A stretch of DNA of 64,000 nucleotides from Clostridiales bacterium (GCA_004556345.1 SFHQ01000004.1:1-64000); one strand, 5' to 3'; positions 6,134 through 16,022 are shown, counted from the stretch's first letter. A program made the numbers and translations. The notes: a model not told the origin generated them from the letters alone.

Positions 6134-8401
6134 TTACCCGCTCACCCGCGACACCTGATACACATTCTTCACTTGGTTGAGCTTATTCATAATGGTCGTG
6201 ACCTCGCCCTGGCCCCGGACTTCCACCACCAGATTAAACTTGGTGTACCCGTCCGGCAGGACGTTGACCGTCATGGCCAAAATATTCATCTTTGCCGTGG
6301 CCATCACCGTGGTCACGTCCATGGCCAGGCCGGGCCGGTCCTTCGCGATGATGTCCAGGGAGGTCTTGTAGGTGTTGAGGCTGTCGGGGTCCCAGCTGAC
6401 CTTGATCCAGCGGTCTTTTTCCCCTGGTCGGGTCTGGCCGCTGATGGCGTTGGGACAGTCCGCCCGGTGGACCGACACGCCGTAGCCCCTGGTGATGAAG
6501 CCCACGATGGGGTCTCCGGGGACGGGGGTGCAGCACTTGGCGAACTTGACCATACATTCCGTCATGCCCGCCACGATCACGCCGGAGACGGAGTGCTTCT
6601 TGTTGCCGGACTTGGCCACGCCGGAGTCCAGGGCGGCGGTGACCTCCTCCTGCTGGCGGGCCTCCTGCTCGGCCTTCTCGGCGGCCAGGCGCTCGGCCTC
6701 CTGGCGGTCCTGGTGGATGAGTTCTTCCCTGGCGCGGTTGGCGCACTTCTGGGCGGAGGCGCCGCCGTAGCCGATGGCGGCGTACATCTCCTCCAGGGAG
6801 TTGAAGCGGACTTTTTCCAGGATGTGCGGCAGCATCGACTCGGTGGTGAGCATGGCGATGGTCAGGCCCAGGCGCTTGATCTCCCCCTCGAACATGGTGC
6901 GGCCGTGGGCCACGTTTTCCTCCCGCTTCTCCCGCTTGAACCACTGGCGGATCTTGGTGCGGGCCTGGTTGCTCTTGGCCAGCTTCATCCAGTCGCGGCT
7001 GGGGCCTTTGGCGTTTTTGGAGGTGATGACCTCCACGATCTCGCCGGAGCGCAGGCGGTAGTCAAAGCCGACGATGCGCCCGTTGACCTTCGCCCCCGTC
7101 ATGGAGTTGCCCACGGCGGAGTGGATGGCATAGGCAAAGTCGATGGGGGTCGCCCCGGCGGGCAGATTGATGACATCGCCGCCGGGGGTAAAGACAAAGA
7201 CTTCGTCGGCGAAGAGATCGACCTTCAGCGAGCGGATGTATTCCTCCGCCTCGGTGTCCTGCTGGTTTTCCAGCAGACGGCGCACCCAGGCAAAGGTCTC
7301 CTCGGTGCCCAGCTGCTTGTTGCTCAGGCCCTGCTTATACTTCCAGTGGGCCGCCACGCCGTACTCGGCCATGTGGTGCATCTCCCAGGTACGGATCTGG
7401 ACCTCAAAGGGGATGCCCTCGCTGCCGATGACGGTGGTGTGGAGGGACTGGTACATGTTGGGCTTGGGCGTGCCGATGTAGTCCTTGAAGCGGCCCAAGA
7501 CCGCCTTGTACATGTCGTGGATACAGCCCAGCACGCTGTAACAGGTGGGGATGTCATCCACGATGACCCGAAAGGCATAGAGATCAAAGATCTCACTGAG
7601 CTTTTTGTTCTGGGCGTACATCTTCCGGTAGATGGAGTAGACGTGCTTCACCCGCCCATAGACCGTGCCCTTGATGCCCTCTTTTTTCAGGCGGTCCTGG
7701 ATCTCGTTTTGGATCCGCTCCATAAAGGCGGCGTGGGCCTTGGCCTGGGCCGCCAGCTCGTCCGAAATTTCTTTGTAGGCCACGGGGTCCAGGAAGCGGA
7801 GGGACTCGTCCTCCATCTCCCATTTCATCCGCTGCATGCCCAGGCGGTGGGCGATGGGGGCGTAGATCTCCAGCGTCTCCAGAGCCTTCTCCCGCTGCTT
7901 CTTTTCGGACTGGTATTCCAGCGTCCGGATGTTGTGCACCCGGTCGCAGATCTTGATCAGAATGACCCGGACATCCTGGGCCATGGCCATGAGCATTTTC
8001 CGCAGATTTTCCATCTGCTTCTCTTCCGTGGAGGTATACTTGACCTTGTTTAACTTGGTCACGCCCTCCACCAGGTTCGCCACGGTGACGCCAAAGCGCT
8101 TGGCGACCTCCTCATGGGTGGCATCGGTGTCCTCGATGGTGTCGTGGAGCAGGGCGGCGATGATGGAGTCGGCGTCCAGCCCCAGGTCCGCCACCAGATG
8201 CGCCACCTCCAGGGGGTGGGTGATATAAGGGGAGCCGTCCTTGCGGAGCTGGCCGTCGTGGTGCTCCTTGGCGTAGGTGTAGGCGTCCCGCACCCGGTCC
8301 TGCTCCTCCTGGGGCATGTTTTTGATTTTTTCTTCCAGCTCGGCAAACCGAGCGGCTAGTTTGTCCTCCATAGGGACTTGATTCCCGGTCGCACTCTCCA
8401 T
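6134..8401 (-). CDS. relA: Bifunctional (p)ppGpp synthetase/hydrolase RelA/SpoT
   Basis: A full-length 755-aa Rel protein. The HD hydrolase domain has THP (His62) and LLHDTIED (His86-Asp87). The synthetase domain carries RFKDYIGTPKPNMYQSLHTT. The TGS domain (FVFTPGGDVINLPAGATPIDFAY) follows, then a conserved Cys-containing zinc-finger-like region (KFAKCCTPVPGD) and a C-terminal ACT domain. Both catalytic centres look intact, so it should make and degrade the alarmone in response to starvation. The start at 8401 has GGGGAGGA. It lies 22 bp after recJ, as in many Firmicutes, suggesting one transcript. Confidence 0.95.
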   Translation of the reverse strand: MESATGNQVPMEDKLAARFAELEEKIKNMPQEEQDRVRDAYTYAKEHHDGQLRKDGSPYITHPLEVAHLVADLGLDADSIIAALLHDTIEDTDATHEEVAKRFGVTVANLVEGVTKLNKVKYTSTEEKQMENLRKMLMAMAQDVRVILIKICDRVHNIRTLEYQSEKKQREKALETLEIYAPIAHRLGMQRMKWEMEDESLRFLDPVAYKEISDELAAQAKAHAAFMERIQNEIQDRLKKEGIKGTVYGRVKHVYSIYRKMYAQNKKLSEIFDLYAFRVIVDDIPTCYSVLGCIHDMYKAVLGRFKDYIGTPKPNMYQSLHTTVIGSEGIPFEVQIRTWEMHHMAEYGVAAHWKYKQGLSNKQLGTEETFAWVRRLLENQQDTEAEEYIRSLKVDLFADEVFVFTPGGDVINLPAGATPIDFAYAIHSAVGNSMTGAKVNGRIVGFDYRLRSGEIVEVITSKNAKGPSRDWMKLAKSNQARTKIRQWFKREKREENVAHGRTMFEGEIKRLGLTIAMLTTESMLPHILEKVRFNSLEEMYAAIGYGGASAQKCANRAREELIHQDRQEAERLAAEKAEQEARQQEEVTAALDSGVAKSGNKKHSVSGVIVAGMTECMVKFAKCCTPVPGDPIVGFITRGYGVSVHRADCPNAISGQTRPGEKDRWIKVSWDPDSLNTYKTSLDIIAKDRPGLAMDVTTVMATAKMNILAMTVNVLPDGYTKFNLVVEVRGQGEVTTIMNKLNQVKNVYQVSRVSG

Positions 8402-8423
8402 AGCGTCCTCCCCTTTCCTGCTG

Positions 8424-10523
8424 TTATGAGCTTCTCTCTTTGCCCCAGGCGATGTCCTGCAAGTGCTTGATGATGGGCGACTGGAGCAGGGAGACCTTCC
8501 CCTGGCCCCGCCGCTTTTGCAGGCAGATGCGGAGCATCCCCCCCGGCTCCGGCTCCATGCGGAGCAGCTCGAAGCTCTCCATCACCTCCAGGCAGATCAT
8601 CGTCCGCAGGGTGGATTCCCACAGATCCCCCTCCTGGGCGACCTTCCGGGCCAGGCGAATGGGGTGGTCGATGACCTCCCCCTCCCGGTTGGCCAGGTAC
8701 CGCCACACGGCGGCCAGCTCCTCCCGGTCCGGGATCATGGCCCGCGCCTCGCAGGGGGTGATGGGCTCCCCACGGGAGTATTTCCGATACAGAGCCTGTT
8801 CATTCTGCTGTTTGGCCGTGTAGGCCGGTCGCAGGTCTACCAGGTGCAGCTGCACCGTCCGGGAGCCGCGGTATTCGTTGATCTGGGGGGAAAAGGCCAC
8901 GTCCGCCTTGTCCCCCACCGCCAGGCCGGACTTGGCACGGGTGACGGAGAAAAAGATCATGTCCACGGTCCGCCCGTCCCGGCTGGCCCGCATCTTGAGA
9001 TGCCGCCCGCCGCCCACGTCGGTCATGCAGGTGACGGTGACGCCGCTGAGGGAAAAGATGGGCTTGGGGTTGCCCGCGCCGTAGGGCTCCAGCATGGACA
9101 GGGCCTCGACCTCCTCCACGGTGAGGACGGCGGTGTTTTCGATCTCCCCGTCGATCTTCAAGGTGGAGACGTTGGCCTCGCCCCCGGTGTCCTCCCGGAT
9201 GAGGTCCTGCATCCGGTGGCGGAAGAGGGGGATGTTGTCCTCCAGGATGGTAAAGCCCGCGGCCAGCGCATGGCCGCCGTAGCCCTCCAACAGGTCCGCG
9301 CACTGCTCCAGAGCCGCAAAGAGGTTAAAGCCGCCGTAGGACCGGCAGGAGCCCTTGCCCTTGCCGTCCTCCTGGAGGCAGATCATAAACACGGGGCAGG
9401 CAAACTGCTCGGCCAGCCGGGAGGCCACGATGCCCACCACGCCCTGGTGCCAGGTGTGGTCGGCCAGGACCAGGCAGTCGTAGGTCCCGCCTCCGGCCAG
9501 GCGGGAGAGACAGTTGTTGAAAATATCCAGCTCCACTCCCTGCCGCTGGCGGTTGAGCTCACACAGCTCATGGGCCAGATATTCGGCCCGCTCGGTGTCG
9601 TCCGTCAGGATGAGGTCGGCGGCCATGGCCGCCCGGCCCATGCGTCCGGCGGCGTTGATGCGGGGGGAGAGACAATACCCCACGGTGGTGGAGTTGATGG
9701 CCCGGCTCAGGGTCCCGGCCTCCACCATGAGGGCGTACAGCCCGCGGCGGCGGGTCTTTTTCAGGTGCTTTAGGCCCACCCGGACGATGGTCCGGTTCTC
9801 GCCCAAAAGCTTCATCACGTCCGCGATGGTGCCTACGGCGGCCAGATCGGCGTACTCGTGAAACAGGGCGTTGGCCCGCTTCTCGCCGCCGGAGACGCTG
9901 CCCAGGGCCATGACCAGCTTCAGGGCCACGCCCACGCCGGCCAGATCCTTGAAGGGATAGGGGCAGTCTTTCCGGTGGGGGTCCACCACGGCGATGGCGT
10001 CCGGGAGCTTTTCTTTGCATTCGTGGTGGTCGGTGACGATCATGTCCACGCCCAGGCTGGCGGCGTAAGCCGTCTCGGCCAGGGCGGTGATGCCGCAGTC
10101 CACGGTGATGATGAGGGTCACGCCTTGCAGCGCCAGCTCCTCCACGGCCTGGTTGTTCACGCCGTAGCCCTCGGTGAGCCGGTCGGGGATGTAATAGCGC
10201 ACGTTGCCCCCCTGTGACCGGAGATAATGGGTGAGCAGACAGGTGGCGGTGATGCCGTCCACGTCGTAGTCGCCGTAGACGGCGATAGACTCCTTGTTGC
10301 GCAGCGCCCGCCCGATGCGGGCGGTCGCCAGATCCATGTCTTTCATCAAGTAGGGGTCGCAGAGCTGATCCTCTGCGCTGGACAGCAGAGCCTTGGCCTC
10401 ATCTAAGTCGGTCAGCCCGCGGGCGCAGAGGGTGGCGGCCACCAGGAGAGGCACCCCCTGGCGCTCCATCTCCCGGCACACTTGCTGGGATCGCTGGGCT
10501 ATCTTCCACTGCTGATACTTCAT
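8424..10523 (-). CDS. recJ: Single-stranded-DNA-specific exonuclease RecJ
   Basis: A 699-aa DHH-family 5'-3' exonuclease used in recombination and mismatch repair. Metal-binding motifs: GDYDVDGITAT, the DHH motif TDHHE, VVDPH and the DHHA1 motif GGHALAAGF, followed by the OB-fold and a Firmicutes-type C-terminal extension. MKYQQWKI is the usual RecJ beginning. GAGGT lies eight bases upstream of this ATG, so the longer frame starting at 10595 is not used. It is followed closely by relA. Confidence 0.93.
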   Translation of the reverse strand: MKYQQWKIAQRSQQVCREMERQGVPLLVAATLCARGLTDLDEAKALLSSAEDQLCDPYLMKDMDLATARIGRALRNKESIAVYGDYDVDGITATCLLTHYLRSQGGNVRYYIPDRLTEGYGVNNQAVEELALQGVTLIITVDCGITALAETAYAASLGVDMIVTDHHECKEKLPDAIAVVDPHRKDCPYPFKDLAGVGVALKLVMALGSVSGGEKRANALFHEYADLAAVGTIADVMKLLGENRTIVRVGLKHLKKTRRRGLYALMVEAGTLSRAINSTTVGYCLSPRINAAGRMGRAAMAADLILTDDTERAEYLAHELCELNRQRQGVELDIFNNCLSRLAGGGTYDCLVLADHTWHQGVVGIVASRLAEQFACPVFMICLQEDGKGKGSCRSYGGFNLFAALEQCADLLEGYGGHALAAGFTILEDNIPLFRHRMQDLIREDTGGEANVSTLKIDGEIENTAVLTVEEVEALSMLEPYGAGNPKPIFSLSGVTVTCMTDVGGGRHLKMRASRDGRTVDMIFFSVTRAKSGLAVGDKADVAFSPQINEYRGSRTVQLHLVDLRPAYTAKQQNEQALYRKYSRGEPITPCEARAMIPDREELAAVWRYLANREGEVIDHPIRLARKVAQEGDLWESTLRTMICLEVMESFELLRMEPEPGGMLRICLQKRRGQGKVSLLQSPIIKHLQDIAWGKERSS

Positions 10524-10611
10524 GGTTTGGAACCTCGGTTTGATAATTTCTATCTCGCGTTGCCGCCCTGTGCAGGCGGCAGAGAAAAAAGTCAATAGCT
10601 ATACATATTTT

Positions 10612-10640
10612 AGAATAGCATAAAACCTCCCTTATCTCAA
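10612..10640 (-). promoter_or_regulatory. Candidate recJ-relA promoter
   Basis: On the minus strand: TTGAGA (10635-10640), 17-bp spacer, TATTCT (10612-10617). It is partly embedded in the terminator hairpin of the preceding LTA-synthase operon, so transcription would restart right after termination. Confidence 0.4.
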
Positions 10641-10657
10641 GAGATAAGGGAGGTTTT
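10622..10657 (-). terminator. Strong terminator after the LTA-synthase pair
   Basis: A 17-bp perfect inverted repeat (AAAACCTCCCTTATCTC with GAGATAAGGGAGGTTTT) with a tiny loop, eight bases after the stop codon. T and A runs on both sides make it usable in both directions. Confidence 0.85.
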
Positions 10658-10664
10658 CTCACTT

Positions 10665-12485
10665 TTACTCATATTTTGTGCGATCATACTGGGATAGATT
10701 CTGAAAATCTTCCATACGCGCCTTGGCTGCGGGGGAGGGGCTGTCGGTGAGGACGCCGTTCTCCTCCACCCAGCCGGTGGTGTGCAGGACGGGGAGCATG
10801 TGCGCCGTCTCCCGCTGGGCCTGCATGTAGGCAGAGCCTTCCCAGCCGATCATCTCAAAGACCTGATTCATGAGGAAGCAGGGGGAGAGATCCGGGCCCT
10901 GGCCCTGGAAGCTCTGGCCCAGCTGGGTCTTGGCCGCCTGGTTGCCCCAGATGGTGTACCAGGTGGAGTAATAGTTTCGGAAGCCCTGCTCCGTGGTGGT
11001 GTCCAGGCTGATGCCCATGCCCTCGTAGATGACGCCGTGGTTGCCCATCCAGGGCTTATGGTCCCCGTAGAGGACCAGCACCACCGGCTCGTCCAGGCTG
11101 TCGAGATAGGACATGAACTCCTTGACGTAGTGGGAGGTGTCCTGGACCAGGTGGAAGTAGTTGTTCAGGGCGTTGAGGGTCTTCGGTTCATAATTTCCCG
11201 TGCAATACTCGCTGCCCCAATAGGTCTTCTCCGTGTTGTAGGGGCCGTGGCCCTGGTAGGTCACGTTGAAGGAGAAGAGGGGGGCGTCGTTGGTCTGGAA
11301 GTATTCCGTCAGCCGGTTTTGCAGGTCCGGGAAGAACACATCGTCATAGGCCACGTCTGCGTCCTTCTCCACGAACTGGTAGTAGTTATCCGTGAAGAGG
11401 TAGTCGTCCAGGCCTAGGTTGGGATTCACGTTTTTCCGGTCGTAGAACCAGTCCCGGCAGGGGTGGGCGCCGTTGGCGGTGTAGCCCTGGCTCTTGAGGT
11501 ACCAGGCGGTGGAGTCCGTCTTGGTCTTAAAGTCCCCGTGCCGGTTGCCGCCGGTAATAAAGGCCCATTCCGTCTCCGTGGTGCCTCCGGCGAAGATGTC
11601 CGTGATGAGATTCCCAGAATAGCTGGCGGCCTGGATGTCGTGGAAGTCCTTGTACACGTCCGGTGACAGGCCGTCGATGTCAAAGACAGACAGGTCGGCA
11701 AAGGCCTCCAGCTGGATGGTGATGAGGTTGACTTTCTTGTCCTCGGGAATGGTGGCGTCGGTGTACTGGTTCAGCTCTTCCCGCGCCGCCCGCTCGTCGT
11801 AATTTCCCTGGGAATTCATGTAGTCCCCCGCGCTGTGGAAGAAGGGGTAGACGATGCCGGTGGCGGCGTAGGCCTCCCCCTCGTCCTTGGCGTAGTCCCC
11901 GGCCAGCTGGGTGTAGCGCTGGTCGTTGGGGTAAATGTAGTTGAAGCAGACCAAGCTGAACATGCCCACGGCGGTCAGGGCCAGCATCCGCATCGTGGCG
12001 CGGGGCTTGCCTTTTCCCAGGAAAAACAGCAGGACGGCGGCGGCGATCATCGCCGCGATCCACACCCCCATGAGGGGCGTGAGCTTCACGTCGTACTGCC
12101 CGGACATCTGGAACCCCTCCCGGATGCGGAAGAGGTCGGACCAGACCATGGGGTCATCCCGGAACATGACCTTGAAGTAATTGGCCCCGGTGAGCAGGAA
12201 GATCAGCGTCCCCGTCACCAGCACCGCCAGCCAGGAAAGGCCGCTGGCCAGCCACACCAGCCCCAGCAGGAGCAGGATGGGCAGGGTGTTCCAGAAGAAC
12301 AGGACGGGGCTTCCCCCCCAGCCGATGCCTTCACTCCCGGAAAAGGCCAGGGAAAAGCCGCTGATCATCACGCCCACGGCCAGCAGCAGCAGCAGGGTCA
12401 GCCAGGGGGACCGGGGCAGCTGCATTGTTTTCTTGGCCGACGCAGGGCTCCGCGCCGGACGCACGTCAGTTTTCGTTGGTGTCAT
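10665..12485 (-). CDS. LTA synthase family membrane sulfatase-fold phosphotransferase (second copy)
   Basis: A 606-aa protein with an N-terminal block of about five transmembrane helices (from residue about 24 to 190) and an extracellular alkaline-phosphatase/sulfatase-fold domain. Metal and catalytic motifs: NLITIQLEAF, GGTTETEW (nucleophile Thr), QGHGPYN and LVLYGDHKPWMG. Family members transfer glycerol-phosphate from phosphatidylglycerol to build lipoteichoic acid. Start ATG 12485 has GGAGAG upstream and overlaps the end of the preceding paralogue by 20 bases, indicating translational coupling. Whether it is the primase or the polymerase of the pair cannot be told. Confidence 0.85.
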   Translation of the reverse strand: MTPTKTDVRPARSPASAKKTMQLPRSPWLTLLLLLAVGVMISGFSLAFSGSEGIGWGGSPVLFFWNTLPILLLLGLVWLASGLSWLAVLVTGTLIFLLTGANYFKVMFRDDPMVWSDLFRIREGFQMSGQYDVKLTPLMGVWIAAMIAAAVLLFFLGKGKPRATMRMLALTAVGMFSLVCFNYIYPNDQRYTQLAGDYAKDEGEAYAATGIVYPFFHSAGDYMNSQGNYDERAAREELNQYTDATIPEDKKVNLITIQLEAFADLSVFDIDGLSPDVYKDFHDIQAASYSGNLITDIFAGGTTETEWAFITGGNRHGDFKTKTDSTAWYLKSQGYTANGAHPCRDWFYDRKNVNPNLGLDDYLFTDNYYQFVEKDADVAYDDVFFPDLQNRLTEYFQTNDAPLFSFNVTYQGHGPYNTEKTYWGSEYCTGNYEPKTLNALNNYFHLVQDTSHYVKEFMSYLDSLDEPVVLVLYGDHKPWMGNHGVIYEGMGISLDTTTEQGFRNYYSTWYTIWGNQAAKTQLGQSFQGQGPDLSPCFLMNQVFEMIGWEGSAYMQAQRETAHMLPVLHTTGWVEENGVLTDSPSPAAKARMEDFQNLSQYDRTKYE

Positions 12486-14415
12486 GGGTCTCGCTCTCCA
12501 AATTGCTGTAATAGTTGCCTGCCAGGATGCGGTTGCTCAGGGTGGTCAGGCGGTTGATCTCGGCGGTACGCTCGGCATTGCCGGTCTCGCCGCTGGTGCT
12601 GGACCAGTAGCGCTCGCCGTCAAACCAGCTGCCGTCGGCAAAGAACACATAGCCGCCCTGGTCCCCCAGGCCGTCGTGCCCCACCAGGAAGGCCCCGGTG
12701 GTGTCCAGACCCAGGAGGTTGGCCACGGTGGGCAGCACGTCGGGGGTGGCCGTCACCTTGTCGATCTGGGTCGGCTCGATGCCGTCGGCCCAGATGAAGA
12801 AGTCCGTGTGCTGGAGCATATTCATGTTGTCCACGCCCTTGAGCTCCATGTTCAGGGCGTCGTCCATCATGTAGTAGTTGTAGTGGTCGGCATAGAAGAC
12901 CAGGACGGTGTCCTTGTCGTGGCCGCTCTCCCGGAGCTTGTCCATCAGCTCCCCGATGAAGCGGTCGGTCTCCATGGCCCCGGCCACGGCGTAGACGTAG
13001 TTGCCGTCGGTGCGTTTGGCGGCGGCCTGGGCGGCGTCTTTGTTCTCCTGGTAGATGACGTTGTCCTCGCCGTAAGGCCCGTGGGCCGAGTAGGTGATGA
13101 CGAAGGAGAAGAAGGGGCTTCCCTCCGTCATGGCATCGAAGCCGTTGATGAGCTGGCGGTCCAGCTCGTGCTCGTCCATATTCAGGGTACTGCCGCCGTA
13201 GTATTTCTCATAGCCCAGGTTGAGGTGGATGTTCTCCCGGTCGTAGACGTTCCCCTCGCTGTTGTGGAAGGAGCGGGCGGTGTAGCCGGCCTTGTGGAAC
13301 AGATTGGCCAGGGAGAAGGGGTAGTTGTCGTCGGTGTACACCGAGGTGGGGATGCCGCCGGTGGCGGGCAGGAGGCTGGTGTTGGCCATGAACTCGGTGT
13401 TGAAGGTCCCGGCGGTGATATAGGCCGGGGTGTAGTGGTTGGTGAAGGCAATGCTCTCGGACTTGAGCTGCGAGAGGTTGGGCATGTACTCCGGCTGGAG
13501 CATCCAGGTGTCCAGGGCCTCCAGCTGGACCATGATGACGTTTTTGCCCTGGAGCAGACCCGTGTAGTCGTTGGGCTGTTTGGCGTCCTCGTAGGCGGCG
13601 ATATATTCCTCCACCTGCTGCCGCTCGTCGTCGCTCATGGTGTTGGCGGGGAAGATCTGGCGGACGAGATCCCGCATGGTGTACTGGTACAGGCCGCAGA
13701 GCTTCAGGGAGTTGGTGGTGTCGCTGAATTCATGGTAGGCGGCGCTCTCCGTGTTTTCCTCGGCGTTGTCCCAGACCACCGTGTCCACCACGGGGAAGAA
13801 ATGGTAGTTGGTAAAGGCGATGACCCCCGCCCCCAGCACCGCCGCCACCAGGCCCAGGATCACAGACAGCTTCACAGGCTTGGGCGGAATGACCTTCAGC
13901 AGACGGCCGGAGGTCATCATCAGCAGAACGGTGACCGTGGCCCCCGCCACCACCTTCAGCGCGATGTGGATGTACGAGGCCTGCATGAAGCTCCCCGTCC
14001 CTCCGTAGGTCAGCACGGAGAAGGAGAAAAAGCGGCGGAACATGCTCATAAAGCCGCTGTGGGTCACGGCGATGGTGACGAAGGTCACCAGCGGCACGCA
14101 CCGCACGAACCAGCGGGGCACCTTGGGCAGGCAGAACACCAGCCCCGCAAAGACCAGCGCCCAGCCCAGGGTAAAGAGCCACGCAGGTCCATACTCCACC
14201 CCCACGATGCCTGCGGACCGGTAGGTGTAGCGCAGGGAGAAGTCCAGCACGAAATAGGCCAGGAAAAAGGGGATGATGTAGAGATAGGGGCGGATGCCCG
14301 GCATATCTTTGGTATACAGCCGATCCTTGGCGAAGCACTGCCAGAAGGTCAGGCCCTGGTCCTTCCCCGGCAGCTTCCGCGCGGCTTTTCGTTGTTGTTT
14401 TTCGGCAGATGACAT
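12466..14415 (-). CDS. LTA synthase family membrane sulfatase-fold phosphotransferase (first copy)
   Basis: A 649-aa paralogue of its downstream neighbour. About five N-terminal membrane helices (residues about 35-210) precede an extracytoplasmic sulfatase-type domain with NVIMVQLEALD, AGTFNTEF (candidate nucleophile Thr), YSAHGPYGED and VLVFYADHYNYY. The second half of the last motif differs from the GDH(Y/K) form in the neighbour. AAAGGAGA lies seven bases before ATG 14415, so the upstream in-frame ATG at 14499 is rejected. It forms a two-gene operon overlapping by 20 bp. The role is presumably in teichoic-acid or other glycerol-phosphate polymer synthesis on the outer face of the membrane. 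Confidence 0.85.
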   Translation of the reverse strand: MSSAEKQQRKAARKLPGKDQGLTFWQCFAKDRLYTKDMPGIRPYLYIIPFFLAYFVLDFSLRYTYRSAGIVGVEYGPAWLFTLGWALVFAGLVFCLPKVPRWFVRCVPLVTFVTIAVTHSGFMSMFRRFFSFSVLTYGGTGSFMQASYIHIALKVVAGATVTVLLMMTSGRLLKVIPPKPVKLSVILGLVAAVLGAGVIAFTNYHFFPVVDTVVWDNAEENTESAAYHEFSDTTNSLKLCGLYQYTMRDLVRQIFPANTMSDDERQQVEEYIAAYEDAKQPNDYTGLLQGKNVIMVQLEALDTWMLQPEYMPNLSQLKSESIAFTNHYTPAYITAGTFNTEFMANTSLLPATGGIPTSVYTDDNYPFSLANLFHKAGYTARSFHNSEGNVYDRENIHLNLGYEKYYGGSTLNMDEHELDRQLINGFDAMTEGSPFFSFVITYSAHGPYGEDNVIYQENKDAAQAAAKRTDGNYVYAVAGAMETDRFIGELMDKLRESGHDKDTVLVFYADHYNYYMMDDALNMELKGVDNMNMLQHTDFFIWADGIEPTQIDKVTATPDVLPTVANLLGLDTTGAFLVGHDGLGDQGGYVFFADGSWFDGERYWSSTSGETGNAERTAEINRLTTLSNRILAGNYYSNLESETHDTNEN

Positions 14416-14443
14416 CGGTCGTCTCCTTTCGGTTTCTAAACGC

Positions 14444-14482
14444 TTATCCTCCGGCGGTCCGAAAAAAAACGCCGGAAGATAA
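14444..14482. other. Leader hairpin before the LTA-synthase operon
   Basis: Inverted repeat TTATCCTCCGGCG / CGCCGGAAGATAA (12 of 13 pairs) with a loop containing eight A (eight T on the transcript strand). It lies in the untranslated leader just upstream of the SD and may act in attenuation or stability. Confidence 0.45.
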
Positions 14483-14503
14483 CCGCTTGGAAAGAACAAA
14501 CCA

Positions 14504-14552
14504 CCAGGGGTGGGAGGCCGCGAAACTTACGCAGTCCCCCACCCCCTGGGCA
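14504..14552 (-). terminator. Probable terminator after glyS
   Basis: On the minus strand CCAGGGGGTGGG pairs with CCCACCCCTGG (one bulge), followed by a T-rich stretch (GGTTTGTTCTTT). The loop is large, so strength is uncertain. Confidence 0.5.
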
Positions 14553-14588
14553 GTCAATTTATCGTACTAGGGAATCCTGAAATGAGGC

Positions 14589-16022
14589 TTAAAACGCCAT
14601 CTTCTCCCGGAGGTAGTCCTTCAGCTCGGAGATGGGCAGACGGACCTGCTCCATGGTGTCTCGGTCACGGACGGTAACGCAGTGGTCGCCTTCCTTGTCG
14701 GCGTCGCCCACGGTGTCGAAGTCCACGGTGATGCAGTAGGGGGTGCCGATCTCGTCCTGGCGGCGATAGCGCTTGCCGATGGAGCCGGCGTCGTCATAGT
14801 CGCACATGAAGTCCTTGGACAGGTCATCCAGCAGCTCCTGAGCGGGGCCGGCCAGCTTCTTGGACAGGGGCAGCACGGCGCACTTGAAGGGTGCCAGGGC
14901 GGGGTGCAGGCGCAGGACCACGCGGACGTCGTCCTTGCCGTTCTTGTCCTGGCCCACGACCTCCTCGTCGTAAGCGTCCACCAGGAAGGCCAGGGTCACG
15001 CGGTCGGCACCCAGGGAAGGCTCGATGACGAAGGGGATGTAGTGCTCGCCGGACTCCTGGTCGAAGTAGGTCTGGTCCTTGCCGGAGGTGGTCTGGTGGG
15101 CGTTCAGGTCGTAGTTGGTCCGGGAAGCCACGCCCCACAGCTCGCCCCAGCCGAAGGGGAAGGCGAACTCGAAGTCGGTGGTGGCGTTGGAATAGTGAGA
15201 CAGCTCTTCGGGGTCGTGGTCGCGCAGGCGCAGGTTCTCGTCCTTCATGCCCAGGTTCAGCAGCCACTTGTGGCAGAAGTCCTTCCAGTACTTGAACCAC
15301 TCCAGCTCGGTGCCGGGCTTGCAGAAGAACTCCAGCTCCATCTGCTCGAACTCACGGGTGCGGAAGGTGAAGTTACCGGGGGTGATCTCGTTGCGGAAGG
15401 ACTTGCCCACCTGGCACACGCCGAAGGGCAGCTTCTTCCGGGTGGTACGCTGGACGTTCTGGAAGTTGACGAAAATGCCCTGGGCCGTCTCAGGACGCAG
15501 GTACACGGTGTTCTTTGCGTCCTCGGTGACGCCCTGGAAGGTCTTGAACATCAGGTTAAACTGACGGATGTCGGTCCAGTTGTGGCCGCCGCAGGAGGGG
15601 CAGGCGATGTTGTGCGTCTCGATGAAATCCTTCATCTCGCTCTGGCTCAGCGCATCCACGGACTTGCCCAGGTCAAAGTTGTTTTCCTGGCACCACTCCT
15701 CGATGATCTTGTCGGCGCGGAAGCGCTCCTTGCACTCCTTGCAGTCCATCAGGGGGTCAGAGAAGCCTCCCACGTGACCGGAAGCCACCCACACCTGGGG
15801 GTTCATCAGGATGGCGGCGTCCAGACCCACGTTGTAGCGGTTCTCCTGGACGAACTTCTTCCACCATGCCTTTTTTACGTTGTTTTTCAGCTCCACACCC
15901 AAGGGGCCATAGTCCCAGGTGTTGGCCAGGCCGCCGTAGATCTCACTGCCGGGGAAGACGAATCCCCGGCCCTTGCACAGGGCCACAACTTTTTCCATGG
16001 TCTTTTCAGAATTGGAAAGCAT
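14589..16022 (-). CDS. glyS: Glycyl-tRNA synthetase, dimeric single-chain type
   Basis: A 477-aa class II aminoacyl-tRNA synthetase of the alpha2 (GlyQS, eukaryote/archaea-like) type rather than the separate alpha and beta chains. Features: N-terminal KGRGFVFPGSEIYGGLANTWDYGPLG, WVASGHVGGFSDPLMDC, motif 2 FRNEITPGNFTFRTREFEQME and motif 3 PSLGADRVTLAFL. It ends with the anticodon-binding domain. It charges tRNA-Gly in the cytoplasm. AAGGAGG precedes the ATG by nine bases. A strong promoter lies about 95 bp upstream. No T-box leader is seen in the short 5' region. Confidence 0.96.
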   Translation of the reverse strand: MLSNSEKTMEKVVALCKGRGFVFPGSEIYGGLANTWDYGPLGVELKNNVKKAWWKKFVQENRYNVGLDAAILMNPQVWVASGHVGGFSDPLMDCKECKERFRADKIIEEWCQENNFDLGKSVDALSQSEMKDFIETHNIACPSCGGHNWTDIRQFNLMFKTFQGVTEDAKNTVYLRPETAQGIFVNFQNVQRTTRKKLPFGVCQVGKSFRNEITPGNFTFRTREFEQMELEFFCKPGTELEWFKYWKDFCHKWLLNLGMKDENLRLRDHDPEELSHYSNATTDFEFAFPFGWGELWGVASRTNYDLNAHQTTSGKDQTYFDQESGEHYIPFVIEPSLGADRVTLAFLVDAYDEEVVGQDKNGKDDVRVVLRLHPALAPFKCAVLPLSKKLAGPAQELLDDLSKDFMCDYDDAGSIGKRYRRQDEIGTPYCITVDFDTVGDADKEGDHCVTVRDRDTMEQVRLPISELKDYLREKMAF

